From Lentisalinibacter orientalis (GTDB lineage: Bacteria > Pseudomonadota > Gammaproteobacteria > Steroidobacterales > Woeseiaceae), in the NCBI RefSeq assembly GCF_040706535.1, contig NZ_JAPDRJ010000001.1, positions 1,488,001 through 1,552,000 on the forward strand: 64,000 nt of DNA. Reading direction: 5' to 3'. Shown in pieces: positions 19,294 through 26,913 of the stretch (the first letter of the stretch is position 1; each line of letters starts with the position of its first letter). The notes beneath the pieces are model-generated. The model made no database searches. It was not told the origin of the DNA and saw only the letters and a list, made by a program, of their open reading frames with translations. The translations under genes were made by a program, and so were the position numbers.

Positions 19294-19311
19294 TGTCGGC
19301 GAAATTCCACA
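19294..19311. promoter_or_regulatory. Third, imperfect copy of the TGTCG-N8-CGACA site
   Basis: TGTCG-N8-CCACA differs from the other two at one base of the right half. Its interior (GCGAAATT) resembles that of the first copy (GCAGAAAT). It lies just upstream of the candidate rightward promoter, so the same regulator may touch both arms. Confidence 0.4.
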
Positions 19312-19341
19312 TTACGCGCGTCCCGGAGGCGTCCCTATACT
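19312..19341 (+). promoter_or_regulatory. Weak sigma-70-like promoter for the HzsA-like operon
   Basis: TATACT (19336-19341) is preceded at 18 nt by TTACGC, a poor -35. The leader to the ATG at 19559 would be about 210 nt. I see no riboswitch in that leader. Confidence 0.3.
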
Positions 19342-19558
19342 CCGCCGCTCATCAACTACCAGGACGCGCGCGCAACGATCTCCATGGATTTGTGATCTTG
19401 TTAACAGAATGCAGTGAGGCCCCTGTCCACCATTGGTCACGGCCGGCCGCGAGCTTTCCAGTCGCGCGTCGGAAGACCGGCGGTGCAGGGCGCCTGCAGC
19501 ATTCCCGCAGTGATCGCAGGAGTGCGTCGCGTGACGGCTGCAGGAAAGAGGATGTCCC

Positions 19559-22249
19559 ATGAACAGCACGATGCAGACAGTTACCCGGAGGGCGCCGGCA
19601 AGGGCGGCTCTCGTTGCCGTCGCCTGCTCGGTGGTGGCCGCCGCGGGCTGCGGTGGCGGCGGCAGCGGCGAAGGCCGCATCGGCTTCGGCAGCGGGCAGG
19701 ATCCCGACCCCGTCGTGCTCGACTTCCCCATCGCCTACGTGAAGCGGCCGGTCCCGGTCGACGACAACGGCGACCCGACCGACTTCGACGTGCGCGAGCC
19801 GGTGACCTTCGACATCGGCGCCGATCTCTACGTGCGCGACCGGGCCTCGCCCAGCACCGCCGACGTCAACGTCACCGGAGAGATCACCGAAGGCCTCGGT
19901 GACATCCGCGACCTGGAGGTATCGCGCGACGGCACGAAGGTGCTGTTTGCGATGCGGGCGCAGTTCATCGAAGGCGCCGACGAGGAGGACCAGCCGACCT
20001 GGAACGTCTGGGAATACGACATCGCCGGCGACACGCTGCGGCGGATCATCGCCTCGGACATCGTCGCGGAGTCCGGTCACGACCTGGCGCCGGCCTATCT
20101 GCCGGACGGTCGCATCATCTTCTCCTCCACGCGCCAGCGCCAGTCCGGTGCCGTGCTGCTGGACGAGGGCAAGCCCCAGTTCGCGGCACTGGACGAGGAC
20201 CGCAACGTGCCGGCGCTGGTGCTGCACGTCATGAACGAAGACGGCACCGATATCCGCCAGGTGAGTTTCAATCAGAGTCACGACCTCGATCCCGCCATGC
20301 TCTCGAACGGGCAGGTGGTGTTCAGCCGTTGGGACAACGCGCCGGGTAACGACGGTATCCATCTGTACCGCATGAACCCGGACGGCGCCGCGCTCGAGCT
20401 GCTGTACGGCGCCAACAGCCACGACACCGGCAGCGGCGGCGAGCCCGTGCAGTTCCTGCGCCCCCGGGAGCTGCCGAACGGTAACGTCATGGCGCTGCTG
20501 CGCCCCTTCGACGGCGCCGGGGGCGGCGGCGACATCATCGAGATCGACATCGCCAACTACATCGAGAACACCCAGCCGAACCGGGACAACATCGGCGTGC
20601 TGTCCGGTCCGGCGCAGACCGCGGCCACCATCAACGAGGTGCTGATCGACGACGACGTGCCTTCGCCGGGCGGACGCTACAACTCCGTGTTCCCGCTGCG
20701 CGACGGCACCGAGCGCCTGCTGGTGAGCTGGAGCCAGTGCCGTCTGCAGGATCCGGTCGATCTCAGGATCGTCCCGTGCACCGACGACAATCTGGCGGAC
20801 CCCGCCCTCGTCGAGGCGCCGCCGCTCTACGGCATCTGGATCTACGACCGCAGCGAGGACACCCAGCAGCCGGTCGTCGCGCCCGAAGAGGGCTTCATGT
20901 ACACGGACATCGTCGCCGCGGAACCGGGCACCGGCACGCCGCCGGTGATCTTCGACGACTCGGAGCCCTTCACCCTGGATCCGGACATCGCGGCGGAGGG
21001 TGCGGCGGTGATCCACATCCGCAGCGTCTACGACATCGCCGGGCAGGACGTCTCCGGCGTCGGCATCGACGTGCTCGCTGACCCCGCGCAGACCACCGCG
21101 GCCGATCGGCCCGCGCGCTTCCTGCGGGTGGTGAAGGCGGTCTCCATCCCGGACGAGGACGTGCGTGACTTCGACAACAGCGCCTTCGGTGTGTCGGCGG
21201 CCCAGGGCATGCGCGAGATCGTGGGCTACGCGGAAGTGGAGCCCGACGGCTCGGTGATGATGAAGGTGCCTGCCAACGTAGCCCTCGGCGTCAGCGTGCT
21301 GGACGGCCAGGGCCGGCGCATCGGGCCGCGGCACAACAACTGGCTGCAGCTCAGGCCCGGCCAGCTGATGGAGTGCTCCGGCTGCCACGACCCGGGCAGC
21401 GGCGAGTCCCACGGGCGCGCGGACGCGTACCCCGTGCTGAACGAGGGCGCCGAGGTGACCGGCCAGCCATTCCCGAACACCGACCCGGCGCTGTTCGCCG
21501 ACGTGGGCGAGACGATGGCAGAGGTGCGGGCGCGCACCAGCTGCTCCACCGATTGCGCCGCCATCGAGCCGTCACTGGACATCGTCTACGAAGACGTCTG
21601 GACCGACGAGGCCGCCGCCGGTCGGGCCAGGGACGAGTCGTTCGCCTGGCGCTACGGCCCCACCGTGGTGCCCGGCGAGTCCGGCCTGGAGACCCTGGCG
21701 CCCACCACGCCCGACTGCATCGGCGACTGGAGCGCGACCTGCCGCGCGGTCATCAACTACGAGGCCCACATCCATCCGCTGTGGTCGAAACCTCGAATCG
21801 TGGACGTGGACGAGGACGGCATCCCCGAGGCCGACAACACCTGCATTACCTGCCACACCCGCACCGACGCGATGGGGCAGCTGAAGGTGCCCGACGGCCA
21901 GCTCGAGCTGACGGACGGCGCATCTCCCGACGAGCCCGATCACTTCAATGCCTACCGCGAGCTGCTGGCCGCGGACAACGAGCAAATACTCGACATGGGC
22001 GCCCTGGTGGACCGCCTGGTGGAGGTGGGCATCGACCCCGAGACCGGCGATCCCATCCTCGAGCCGGTGACCGTGCCGCCCAGCATGCGCACCGCCGGTG
22101 CCAACGCCTCCGGTCGCTTCTTCGACCGCTTCGCCCCCGGCGGCAGCCACGCCGGCTGGCTCACGCCTGCCGAGCTGAAGCTGTTGTCCGAGTGGCTGGA
22201 CGTCGGCGGCCAGTACTACAACAACCCGTTCGACGCGCCGGAAAACTGA
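19559..22249 (+). CDS. Dihaem lipoprotein resembling hydrazine synthase alpha subunit (HzsA/PD40)
   Basis: The protein has 896 residues. AGAGG lies 8 nt before the ATG, and the N-terminus is a lipoprotein signal (lipobox AAGC near residue 32). The first half has beta-propeller-like TolB/PD40 blades (DGTKVLFAMRAQ, LPDGRIIFSSTRQRQ, LSNGQVVFSRWDN). A middle domain with ADRPARFLRVVKAVSIPDE and NNWLQLRPGQLMECSGCHDP is the part most like HzsA. Haem motifs are CSGCH (606-610) and CITCH (762-766). True hydrazine synthase needs beta and gamma subunits and occurs in anammox Planctomycetes; neither partner is encoded here. I therefore read it as a surface haem-propeller protein of another role. It heads a five-gene operon. 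Confidence 0.78.
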   Translation: MNSTMQTVTRRAPARAALVAVACSVVAAAGCGGGGSGEGRIGFGSGQDPDPVVLDFPIAYVKRPVPVDDNGDPTDFDVREPVTFDIGADLYVRDRASPSTADVNVTGEITEGLGDIRDLEVSRDGTKVLFAMRAQFIEGADEEDQPTWNVWEYDIAGDTLRRIIASDIVAESGHDLAPAYLPDGRIIFSSTRQRQSGAVLLDEGKPQFAALDEDRNVPALVLHVMNEDGTDIRQVSFNQSHDLDPAMLSNGQVVFSRWDNAPGNDGIHLYRMNPDGAALELLYGANSHDTGSGGEPVQFLRPRELPNGNVMALLRPFDGAGGGGDIIEIDIANYIENTQPNRDNIGVLSGPAQTAATINEVLIDDDVPSPGGRYNSVFPLRDGTERLLVSWSQCRLQDPVDLRIVPCTDDNLADPALVEAPPLYGIWIYDRSEDTQQPVVAPEEGFMYTDIVAAEPGTGTPPVIFDDSEPFTLDPDIAAEGAAVIHIRSVYDIAGQDVSGVGIDVLADPAQTTAADRPARFLRVVKAVSIPDEDVRDFDNSAFGVSAAQGMREIVGYAEVEPDGSVMMKVPANVALGVSVLDGQGRRIGPRHNNWLQLRPGQLMECSGCHDPGSGESHGRADAYPVLNEGAEVTGQPFPNTDPALFADVGETMAEVRARTSCSTDCAAIEPSLDIVYEDVWTDEAAAGRARDESFAWRYGPTVVPGESGLETLAPTTPDCIGDWSATCRAVINYEAHIHPLWSKPRIVDVDEDGIPEADNTCITCHTRTDAMGQLKVPDGQLELTDGASPDEPDHFNAYRELLAADNEQILDMGALVDRLVEVGIDPETGDPILEPVTVPPSMRTAGANASGRFFDRFAPGGSHAGWLTPAELKLLSEWLDVGGQYYNNPFDAPEN

Positions 22250-22253
22250 TGCC

Positions 22254-22997
22254 ATGAGACCGCTGGCGGCATTGCTCTCACTGTTTCTCTGCTGCGCGCT
22301 CGCCACGGGCGCGCAGGCGGAGGAGCAATACCGCCGGGTCACGGTGGCCGAGCCGTATCTCGAGATGCACACCGGGCCGGGGCGCGGCTATCCCGTGTTC
22401 AACGTGGTCGAGCGCGGCGATGCGGTCGAACTGCTCAAGCGGCGCACCGAATGGTTCAAGGTGCGCGATGCCCGCGGCCGCGAGGGCTGGGTGCACGAGC
22501 GCGAGATGCTGATGACGCTGGACGAGGCGGGCACGCCGGCCGAGTTCGAGACCACGGGCCGGGAGGAATACCTGGTGCGGCGCTGGGAGTCCGGCGGACT
22601 TACCGGCGACTTCGGCGGTGCCAACGTCATCAGCGGCTACCTCGGCTACTCGTTCACGCCGAATCTGTCGCTGGAGCTGTGGGGCACGCAGTTGCTCGGC
22701 AATTTCTCCGACGGCTGGATGGCCAACGTGAGCATCGTGCACCAGACCTGGCCGCACTGGCGGGTCTCGCCGTTTTTCACCCTCGGCACCGGCGTGTTGC
22801 GCATCGAGCCGGTGGCCACCCTGGTGCAGCCCATCGACCGCACCGACCAGACCGCCCACGTGGGCGTCGGCGTACGGGCCTGGGTGACGAGACGCTTTAT
22901 TTTTCGCGCCGAATACAAGAGTTATGTCGTATTCACCAGCCGCGACGAGAATGAGGAAATCGAAGAATGGAAAGTCGGATTCGGGTTCTTTTTCTGA
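22254..22997 (+). CDS. SH3-domain protein fused to outer-membrane beta-barrel
   Basis: The protein has 247 residues. A signal peptide (to about residue 22, AQA-EE) is followed by a bacterial SH3 domain (residues 25-85: MHTGPGRGYPVFNVVERGDAVELL, WFKVRDARGREGWV). Then comes a beta-barrel of the OMP_myx_plus type with alternating aromatic strands, ending in GFGFFF, a terminal aromatic residue recognised by the BAM machinery. It starts 4 nt after the HzsA-like gene. The SH3 part probably binds peptidoglycan or a partner while the barrel sits in the outer membrane. Confidence 0.78.
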   Translation: MRPLAALLSLFLCCALATGAQAEEQYRRVTVAEPYLEMHTGPGRGYPVFNVVERGDAVELLKRRTEWFKVRDARGREGWVHEREMLMTLDEAGTPAEFETTGREEYLVRRWESGGLTGDFGGANVISGYLGYSFTPNLSLELWGTQLLGNFSDGWMANVSIVHQTWPHWRVSPFFTLGTGVLRIEPVATLVQPIDRTDQTAHVGVGVRAWVTRRFIFRAEYKSYVVFTSRDENEEIEEWKVGFGFFF

Positions 22998-23638
22998 CCG
23001 GGCTCGCTTTCGCCCTGACGGGCTGCGGCAGCCTGCCGTTCATCGGCGGCGACGAGCCGGGCGATGCCGTGGCCGAAGTACCGGAGCAGGTGATCGAGCC
23101 CGAGGTGGAGCGCCGCGACGTGGAGCCGCCGAAGATCGACACCGAGAACTTCGAGATCGGAGCCTTTGCCGGGCTGATGAGCGTCGAGGACTTCGGCGTG
23201 AACCCGGTCTACGGGGTGCGGCTGGCCTATCACATCACCGAAGGGCTGTTCGTCGAGGGCGCCTACGGTCGCACCGATACCGAGGAGACCAGCTTCGAGC
23301 GGCTGAGCGGCGCGGCGGAGATTCTGACCGACGATGAGCGCGAGTTCACATACTACAACGCCTCCATCGGGTACAACGTGTTACCGGGCGAGGCTTTCGT
23401 CGGCCGCAACCTGGCCTTCTCCCAGGCGCTGTACCTCATCGCCGGGATAGGCAGCACGGAGTTCGCGGGCGACGACCGCTTCACGGTGAATTTCGGTTTC
23501 GGCTACCGGCTGCTGCTGAACGACGTGATCGCGCTGCATGCCGACGTGCGGGACCACCTGTTCGACATCGACATCCTCGGCGAGGAGAAGACCGCCCACA
23601 ACATCGAGGGGCATATCGGTTTCACGATCTTCTTCTGA
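22967..23638 (+). CDS. Outer-membrane beta-barrel lipoprotein (OMP_myx_plus type)
   Basis: The protein has 223 residues and overlaps the 3' end of the SH3-barrel gene by 31 nt; GAGGA lies 9 nt before the ATG. The lipobox is LTGC (C17-19 region). An acidic, proline-rich linker is followed by a barrel with strands such as FEIGAFAGLMSVED, GVRLAYHITEGLFVEGAYG and FGFGYRLLLNDVIALHADV, ending in GFTIFF. It looks like a paralogue of the barrel half of the preceding gene without the SH3 domain. Both may form one complex. Function unknown. Confidence 0.75.
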   Translation: MESRIRVLFLTGLAFALTGCGSLPFIGGDEPGDAVAEVPEQVIEPEVERRDVEPPKIDTENFEIGAFAGLMSVEDFGVNPVYGVRLAYHITEGLFVEGAYGRTDTEETSFERLSGAAEILTDDEREFTYYNASIGYNVLPGEAFVGRNLAFSQALYLIAGIGSTEFAGDDRFTVNFGFGYRLLLNDVIALHADVRDHLFDIDILGEEKTAHNIEGHIGFTIFF

Positions 23639-23661
23639 TGCGGGGGAGCGGGGTAAGGACG

Positions 23662-23895
23662 ATGAAAAAGACACTGATCCGAACGGCGGCGGCCTGCGCG
23701 GTACTCGTGGCGACCGCCGGCTGCTCCAGCATCGAGCCCTGGGTGAAGCCCTACGAGCGGGACCACCTGGCGGATCCGATCATGGCGCTGGACATGCATC
23801 CGGTGGCCACCGCCTACGAGATGCACGTCTGGGATGCCCGCGAGGGCGCCCGCGGCGGCACGGGCGGCGCCGGCGGCGGCTGCGGCTGCAACTGA
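23662..23895 (+). CDS. DUF4266 small lipoprotein ending in GGGCGCN
   Basis: The protein has 77 residues and starts at the ATG after AAGGA; the frame is open upstream but lacks a ribosome site. The lipobox is TAGC. The short core has VKPYERDHLADPIMAL, the conserved stretch of the DUF4266 family, and the tail is glycine-rich and ends CGCN. The C-terminal Cys-Gly-Cys in a glycine-rich tail is a family hallmark and may be a metal or redox site or a precursor segment. In other bacteria DUF4266 genes sit beside DUF3570 genes, as here. Confidence 0.8.
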   Translation: MKKTLIRTAAACAVLVATAGCSSIEPWVKPYERDHLADPIMALDMHPVATAYEMHVWDAREGARGGTGGAGGGCGCN

Positions 23896-23905
23896 GCACC
23901 GCGCC

Positions 23906-25060
23906 ATGAATCGCGCGACGATGATCGCCCGCCACCTCGCAAGGCTGCTCGTCCTGCTCGCACTGCTGCCGGGCGCGGTGCTCGCCACCGTGCTGCCGGA
24001 AGACCGGGCGGACGTGCTCTACCACCGCTACGAGGGCGGCGGCGTGACCATCGACGGCCCGTCGGTGCTGCTGCGCAAGCAGGTCGGCAAGAGCTTGTCG
24101 CTGTCGGCCAACTACTATCTCGACATGGTCTCCAGCGCCTCCATCGACGTGGTGACCACGGCGAGCCCCTACACCGAGGAGCGCAAGCAGGGCTCGCTGG
24201 GCGCGACCTACCTGTACGGCAACACGCTCATGAACGTGGGCTACACGCGCAGCGACGAGAGCGACTACGCCGCCAACAGCCTGAACTTCAGCGTGAGCCA
24301 GGACCTGTTCGGCCAGATGACCACGGTGACGCTGGGCTACGCCCTCGGCTGGGACGAGGTGGGCAAGTCCAACGATCCGGATTTCCGCCGCGAGGTCGAC
24401 CGCCAGCAGTACAGCCTGGCGGTCACGCAGATCGTCACCCGCAGCCTGATCATGAGCTTCGCCTTCGACGCCATCACCGACGAGGGCTTCCTGAACAACC
24501 CGTATCGCTCCGTGCGCTACCTGGCCGCGGATCAGCCGGCCGGGTACCAGTTCGAGCCCGAGATCTACCCGAACACGCGCACGAGCGGCGCAGGCTCCAT
24601 CACCGCGCGCTACCGCATGCCCTGGCGGGCGGCGCTGCACGGCAGCTACCGCTACTTCTCCGACACCTGGGGCATCGAGTCGCACACCGGGGAGATCGGC
24701 TACGTCCACCCCTGGAAGCACGGCCTGACGTTCTCCACGCGCTATCGCTACTACACCCAGGAGCAGGCCGACTTCTACGCCGACCTGTTCCCGCGTTCCG
24801 GCGCGCAGAATTTCATGGGGCGGGACAAGGAACTCAGCACCTTCGAGAGCGCGACCATCCGCGCCGGCGTGAGCTGGGAGTTCGTCAGCGACGGCTGGAG
24901 CGTGGTCGAGAAAGGCTCGCTGAATCTGTTCTGGGACCGCATCCGCTTCGACTACGAGAACTTCCGCGACCTCAGGGTGAGCGGCGCCGCCCCCGGCGAG
25001 GAACCCCTGTACGGCTTCGATGCCGACGTGGTGCAGCTGTTCGTCTCGTTCTGGTTCTGA
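23906..25060 (+). CDS. DUF3570 outer-membrane beta-barrel protein
   Basis: The protein has 384 residues from the ATG 10 nt after the DUF4266 stop. A signal peptide (to about residue 28) precedes a mature part that opens PEDRADVLYHRYEGGGVTID, typical of DUF3570. The rest is beta-strand-rich with many Tyr/Trp/Phe girdle residues, repeated short turns and a terminal LFVSFWF, all marks of a large outer-membrane barrel. It is the last gene of the plus-strand arm. A porin-like conduit for the haem lipoprotein is a reasonable guess but not shown. Confidence 0.82.
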   Translation: MNRATMIARHLARLLVLLALLPGAVLATVLPEDRADVLYHRYEGGGVTIDGPSVLLRKQVGKSLSLSANYYLDMVSSASIDVVTTASPYTEERKQGSLGATYLYGNTLMNVGYTRSDESDYAANSLNFSVSQDLFGQMTTVTLGYALGWDEVGKSNDPDFRREVDRQQYSLAVTQIVTRSLIMSFAFDAITDEGFLNNPYRSVRYLAADQPAGYQFEPEIYPNTRTSGAGSITARYRMPWRAALHGSYRYFSDTWGIESHTGEIGYVHPWKHGLTFSTRYRYYTQEQADFYADLFPRSGAQNFMGRDKELSTFESATIRAGVSWEFVSDGWSVVEKGSLNLFWDRIRFDYENFRDLRVSGAAPGEEPLYGFDADVVQLFVSFWF

Positions 25061-25067
25061 CCTCTGC

Positions 25068-25284
25068 GTAGGAGGGCCTTCAGGCCCGACTCTTCCTGCC
25101 AGATCCCCTTCTATTGTGGCCGCCCTGCGGGGGTATCCATCTTGCTCCCGACAAAAGGTCGCGGCGATGGATATCCCCGCATGACGGCCGTGCTCGCGGT
25201 GGCGTGAAGCAAGCGCCAGCCCGGTCCGGCCGATGGCGGGTCAACGCCAAGAGAACGGGGGATCGGGCCTGAAGGCCCTCCTAC
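25068..25284. repeat. REPIN-like element: nested inverted repeats
   Basis: A 22-nt arm GTAGGAGGGCCTTCAGGCCCGA (25068-25089) recurs perfectly inverted at 25263-25284. It starts with the GTAG tetranucleotide and contains a palindrome, as REP sequences do. Inside lies a second inverted repeat, 25118-25141 against 25166-25189, with 21 of 24 bases pairing. No transposase is near. It separates the DUF3570 gene from the MOSC gene. Confidence 0.72.
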
Positions 25285-25301
25285 CTGCTACCATCTGCTC
25301 C

Positions 25302-25754
25302 ATGAGGGAGGGCAGGCTGATCGGGATCGCACGGCGGGAGCGCAAGCGCGCGCCCATGGAGGTACTGGAGCGCGCGCGGGTCGACACCGACAGCGGCGTG
25401 GCCGGCGACTTCCGGGGCCGAGCCGGCCGGCGGCAGGTGACGGTGCTGACGGCCCCGGGCTGGAGCGACGCCTGTAACGAGCTCGGGCGCGAGCTGCCCT
25501 GGACGGCGCGCCGGGCCAACCTCCTGATCGATGGCATCCCGCTCGCCGAGACCGCCGGCCGAAGGCTCGTGATCGGCAAGCTGGTGCTGGAGATCACGGG
25601 TGAGCTGGATCCGTGCTCGCGGATGGAGGAGGCCGGCGAGGGACTGCGGCAGGCCCTCGAGCCGGACTGGCGCGGCGGCGTGACCTGCCGGGTGCTCGCC
25701 GGCGGTGAGATCGGGGTGGGAGACACGGTGCGCCTGGAGGATGCTCATGGCTGA
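25302..25754 (+). CDS. MOSC-domain protein
   Basis: The protein has 150 residues. The start is placed at the ATG that lies just outside the REPIN arm; an upstream in-frame start would run through the repeat. The MOSC features are seen: GVAGDFRGRAGRRQVTVL early, a central RRANLLIDGI, and ITGELDPCSRM, where the cysteine is the conserved residue of the family. MOSC domains bind sulfur-carrier or molybdenum-cofactor-related groups. This one is a stand-alone short form like YiiM. It overlaps the next gene by 8 nt, so the two are coupled. Confidence 0.82.
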   Translation: MREGRLIGIARRERKRAPMEVLERARVDTDSGVAGDFRGRAGRRQVTVLTAPGWSDACNELGRELPWTARRANLLIDGIPLAETAGRRLVIGKLVLEITGELDPCSRMEEAGEGLRQALEPDWRGGVTCRVLAGGEIGVGDTVRLEDAHG

Positions 25755-26913
25755 CAACCGGGAATACGACGTCGTCCTGTTCGGGGCGACGGGATACACC
25801 GGCCGGCTGACCGCGGCCTATCTGGCGCAGAAGACCGACGAGGATTTCCGCTGGGCCATCGCCGGCCGGGATGCGGACAAGCTCGCGGCGCTGGCCGCGG
25901 AACTGGGCGGCAGCCCGGGCGTGATTCGCGCGGACGTCGGCGACTACGACACGCTGCTGCAGATGGCGCGTCGCACCCGCGTGCTCGCCACCACGGTGGG
26001 CCCGTACATCCGCTACGGCGAGGCGGTGGTGATGGCCTGCGTCGAGGCGGGCACGAGTTACGCGGATCTGACCGGCGAGCCGGCCTTCGTGGATCAGGTG
26101 ATGGACCATTGCGGCACCAGCGCGCGGGAGCAGCAGGTGCGGGTGGTCAACTGCTGCGGTTTCGACAGCATCCCCCACGACCTCGGCGCCTGGATGATGG
26201 TCAACGCACTGCCCGAGGACGCCAGCGTCCAGCTCGAGGGCTTCGTCTCCGCGAAGGGCGGCATCTCGGGAGGCACCTGGAACTCCGCGCTGGAGGCACT
26301 GGGCAATCTCGGCGAGACCCGGCGCGTGGCGGCGCGCATGGAGCAGGGCGTGAGCGGCGAGCGGCGGGTGAAAGTGAACCGGCGCGGCGCCCATTACGAG
26401 GAGCTGGTCAACGGCTGGGTGATGCCGTTCCCCGCCATCGACCGGCAGATCATCATCCGTTCGGCCACGGCGCTGCCGGCCTATGGGCGCGAGTTCACCT
26501 ATGCGCATTACATCCGTGTCGGCTCGCTGCCTAAACTGATCGCCCTGTCCTCGGGCATCGCCGCGGTCACCGGACTGGCGCAGGTGGGACCCATACGCCG
26601 CTGGCTCGGCGGGCTGAAGCCTTCGGGTTCCGGCCCCGACGAGCAGACCCGTGCCACCGGCTCGTTCCGCGTGACCTTCGTCGCCCGCGGCGACGGCCGG
26701 CGCCTGATCGGCGAGGCCTCCGGCGGCGAACCCGGCTACGCGGAAACCTCCCGCATGCTGGCCGAGGCGGCGCTGTGCCTGTCCCTGGATGCGGACTCGC
26801 TGCCGCCGCGCTACGGCGTGCTGACGCCCGCGGAGGCGATGGGAGATGCGTTGCTGGCCAGATTGCGCGCCATCGGCATCCGCTTCGAGATCCTGTCCGA
26901 CGAGCCGGAATAG
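25747..26913 (+). CDS. Saccharopine dehydrogenase-like NADP-binding reductase (trans-acting enoyl reductase family)
   Basis: The protein has 388 residues. GGAGG lies 6 nt before this ATG, while the ATG 6 nt upstream would have no spacing. The N-terminal Rossmann fold begins with LFGATGYTGRLTA (residues 10-22). A central stretch EPAFVDQVMDHCGT and CCGFDSIPHDLGAW is typical of the saccharopine dehydrogenase-like family that includes the mycobacterial trans-acting enoyl reductase. The substrate is probably a lipid or polyketide chain. The final 103 nt overlap the 3' end of the oppositely oriented HExxH gene. Confidence 0.82.
   Translation: MADNREYDVVLFGATGYTGRLTAAYLAQKTDEDFRWAIAGRDADKLAALAAELGGSPGVIRADVGDYDTLLQMARRTRVLATTVGPYIRYGEAVVMACVEAGTSYADLTGEPAFVDQVMDHCGTSAREQQVRVVNCCGFDSIPHDLGAWMMVNALPEDASVQLEGFVSAKGGISGGTWNSALEALGNLGETRRVAARMEQGVSGERRVKVNRRGAHYEELVNGWVMPFPAIDRQIIIRSATALPAYGREFTYAHYIRVGSLPKLIALSSGIAAVTGLAQVGPIRRWLGGLKPSGSGPDEQTRATGSFRVTFVARGDGRRLIGEASGGEPGYAETSRMLAEAALCLSLDADSLPPRYGVLTPAEAMGDALLARLRAIGIRFEILSDEPE

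Larger units (their letters stand above)
18695..19558. other. 864-bp divergent regulatory region, no gene
   Basis: No convincing gene lies here; the open frames have no family resemblance or ribosome sites. The region holds, from left to right, the leader with a c-di-GMP-I riboswitch, a hairpin at 18951-18972, a sigma-54 promoter facing left, TGTCG-N8-CGACA palindromes, and a weak sigma-70-like promoter facing right. Confidence 0.7.

Noticed and set aside
19013..19560. Second c-di-GMP riboswitch for the plus-strand operon
   Set aside because: No AGGGCAAACC or GGGACGCAAAGCC block on the plus strand between the divergent genes.
19352..21412. 686-codon open frame opposite the HzsA-like gene
   Set aside because: Shadow with repeated HVDVGG-type composition, no ribosome site; the plus-strand gene has lipobox and haem motifs.
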